Shown piece by piece: positions 63,476 to 64,000 of a stretch of DNA of 64,000 nt. Position 1 is the stretch's first letter. Each line of letters starts with the position of its first letter. The stretch spans positions 1-64,000 of the forward strand of contig CAYYIV010000009.1 in NCBI GenBank assembly GCA_964472095.1, in the 5' to 3' direction. The notes beneath the pieces were generated by a model that was given only the letters and a program-made list of their open reading frames with translations, did not search any database and had not been told where the DNA came from. Origin of the DNA: Pelagibius sp964472095. GTDB lineage: Bacteria; Pseudomonadota; Alphaproteobacteria; Kiloniellales; Kiloniellaceae. Made by a program: the position numbers and the translations under genes.

Positions 63476-64000
63476 GTGTACGGCGAGAAGCACATCGGCG
63501 AGACGCTGCTGAAGGTCGACAATATCACCCTGGCCTTCGGCGGGGTAAAGGCGCTGAGCGACATCTCCTTCGAGATCCGCCAACGCGAGATCCTGGCGAT
63601 CATCGGGCCCAATGGCGCCGGCAAGACTTCCATGCTGAACGTCATCAACGGGTTCTATCACCCGCAGCAGGGCCGCATCGAGTTCCGCGGGGTCGAGCGC
63701 CGCGCCATGCGACCGCACCTGGCGGCGCGCCAGGGCATCGCGCGCACCTTCCAGAACGTGGCACTGTTCAAGGGCATGTCGACCCTCGACAACATCATGA
63801 CCGGCCGCATCCTGAAGATGAGATGCAACATCTTCCAGCAGGCGATCTACTGGGGCGCAAACCAGCGCGAGGAGATCGCGCACCGCGAGGTGGTGGAGAA
63901 GATCATCGATTTCCTCGAGATCCAGGCGATACGCAAGACGCCGGTGGGGCGGCTGCCCTACGGCCTGCAGAAGCGCGTGGAGCTGGCCCGCGCGCTGGCC
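63476..64000 (+). CDS. LivG-like branched-chain/organic-acid ABC transporter ATPase, N-terminal part
   Basis: The first 175 codons of an ABC ATPase; the gene runs off the window. Walker A GPNGAGKTSML is at about 44-54, the Q-loop is in IARTFQNVALF, and the approach to the signature is LPYGLQKRVELARALA. The insert after Walker A with GFYHPQQGRIEF is LivG-like. GTG start at 63476, 2 bp after the acyl-CoA synthetase stop. The coupling suggests uptake of a carboxylic acid or amino-acid-like substrate then activated to CoA; substrate unknown. Confidence 0.9.
   Translation, partial: MYGEKHIGETLLKVDNITLAFGGVKALSDISFEIRQREILAIIGPNGAGKTSMLNVINGFYHPQQGRIEFRGVERRAMRPHLAARQGIARTFQNVALFKGMSTLDNIMTGRILKMRCNIFQQAIYWGANQREEIAHREVVEKIIDFLEIQAIRKTPVGRLPYGLQKRVELARALA

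Overview
The window is chromosomal DNA from a high-GC alphaproteobacterium. The best guess is the order Rhodospirillales in the broad sense (Kiloniella/Rhodovibrio-like), judged from gene content and gene order only. Pointers are a tsaD-gpsA pair facing hemC-hemD-mitofilin-hemY; a carD, 7Fe ferredoxin, S4-domain and SUV3-like helicase neighbourhood; an RpoH-type sigma factor; and many families common in this class (DUF1330, DUF1223, DUF423, DUF938, FIST). Genes are densely packed, with many 4-bp overlaps. I see no insertion sequence, prophage, CRISPR array or integrase.

Layout. 1-4.1 kb (minus): the 5' part of acetyl-CoA synthetase, a small Rieske protein, an EVE-domain protein, a YCII-like protein, gpsA and tsaD. 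4.2-9.2 kb (plus): hemC and hemD, then a membrane-anchored mitofilin-like protein and a HemY-like TPR protein with a C-terminal zinc ribbon. 9.4-11.8 kb: tRNA-Thr(CGT) and a GH16 glycanase with RTX repeats. 11.8-15.5 kb: a PEP-mutase/ICL-family enzyme, a lipoprotein, DUF1330, an SDR and a Bax inhibitor-1 protein. 15.7-22.9 kb: a YbbA/YbbP-type ABC exporter divergent from a TesA-like esterase, then FIST, Tas-like aldo-keto reductase and ThpR. 22.9-26.6 kb: an operon of EamA transporter, fructosamine-kinase homologue and LMW phosphatase, divergent from a class III sirtuin overlapping an Fe-S uracil-DNA glycosylase-like gene. 26.9-29.3 kb: a SufR-like cysteine-bearing regulator divergent from a 535-residue Rieske protein, with several TTTC/GAAA dyads between them. 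29.4-38.1 kb: zincin, PhhB, SDR, VOC, DUF423, tRNA-Arg(CCT), a DUF1772-like protein, prolyl aminopeptidase, an SNase-like protein, an M48 protease and a Cache-HAMP class III cyclase. 38.1-48.1 kb: RpoH, a metallophosphoesterase-like protein without its metal-binding aspartates, CarD, FdxA, TerB, a DUF938 methyltransferase, a PuuB-like oxidoreductase, TauE, Hsp15 and a SUV3-like helicase. 48.1-54.7 kb: Pcm, HtpG, DUF1223, a transglutaminase, a histidine phosphatase and an unrecognised four-helix membrane coiled-coil protein. 54.9-64 kb: aconitase, an alpha/beta hydrolase, a LysR regulator, methylmalonate-semialdehyde dehydrogenase, a long-chain acyl-CoA synthetase and the start of a LivG-like ATPase.

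How the genes fit together. Most are housekeeping: tetrapyrrole synthesis, tRNA t6A, central carbon and acyl-CoA metabolism, protein repair and heat shock (pcm, fructosamine kinase, htpG, hslR, rpoH), and envelope functions. The least explained and most testable parts are the regulator/Rieske divergon at 26.9-29.3 kb, the tandem inverted repeats upstream of mmsA at 59.64-59.67 kb, the apparently catalytically dead phosphoesterase at 39.2-40.0 kb, the HTH-TM-mitofilin protein at 6.0-7.6 kb and the membrane coiled-coil protein at 53.5-54.7 kb. All assignments are by eye from translated motifs; no database search was run.
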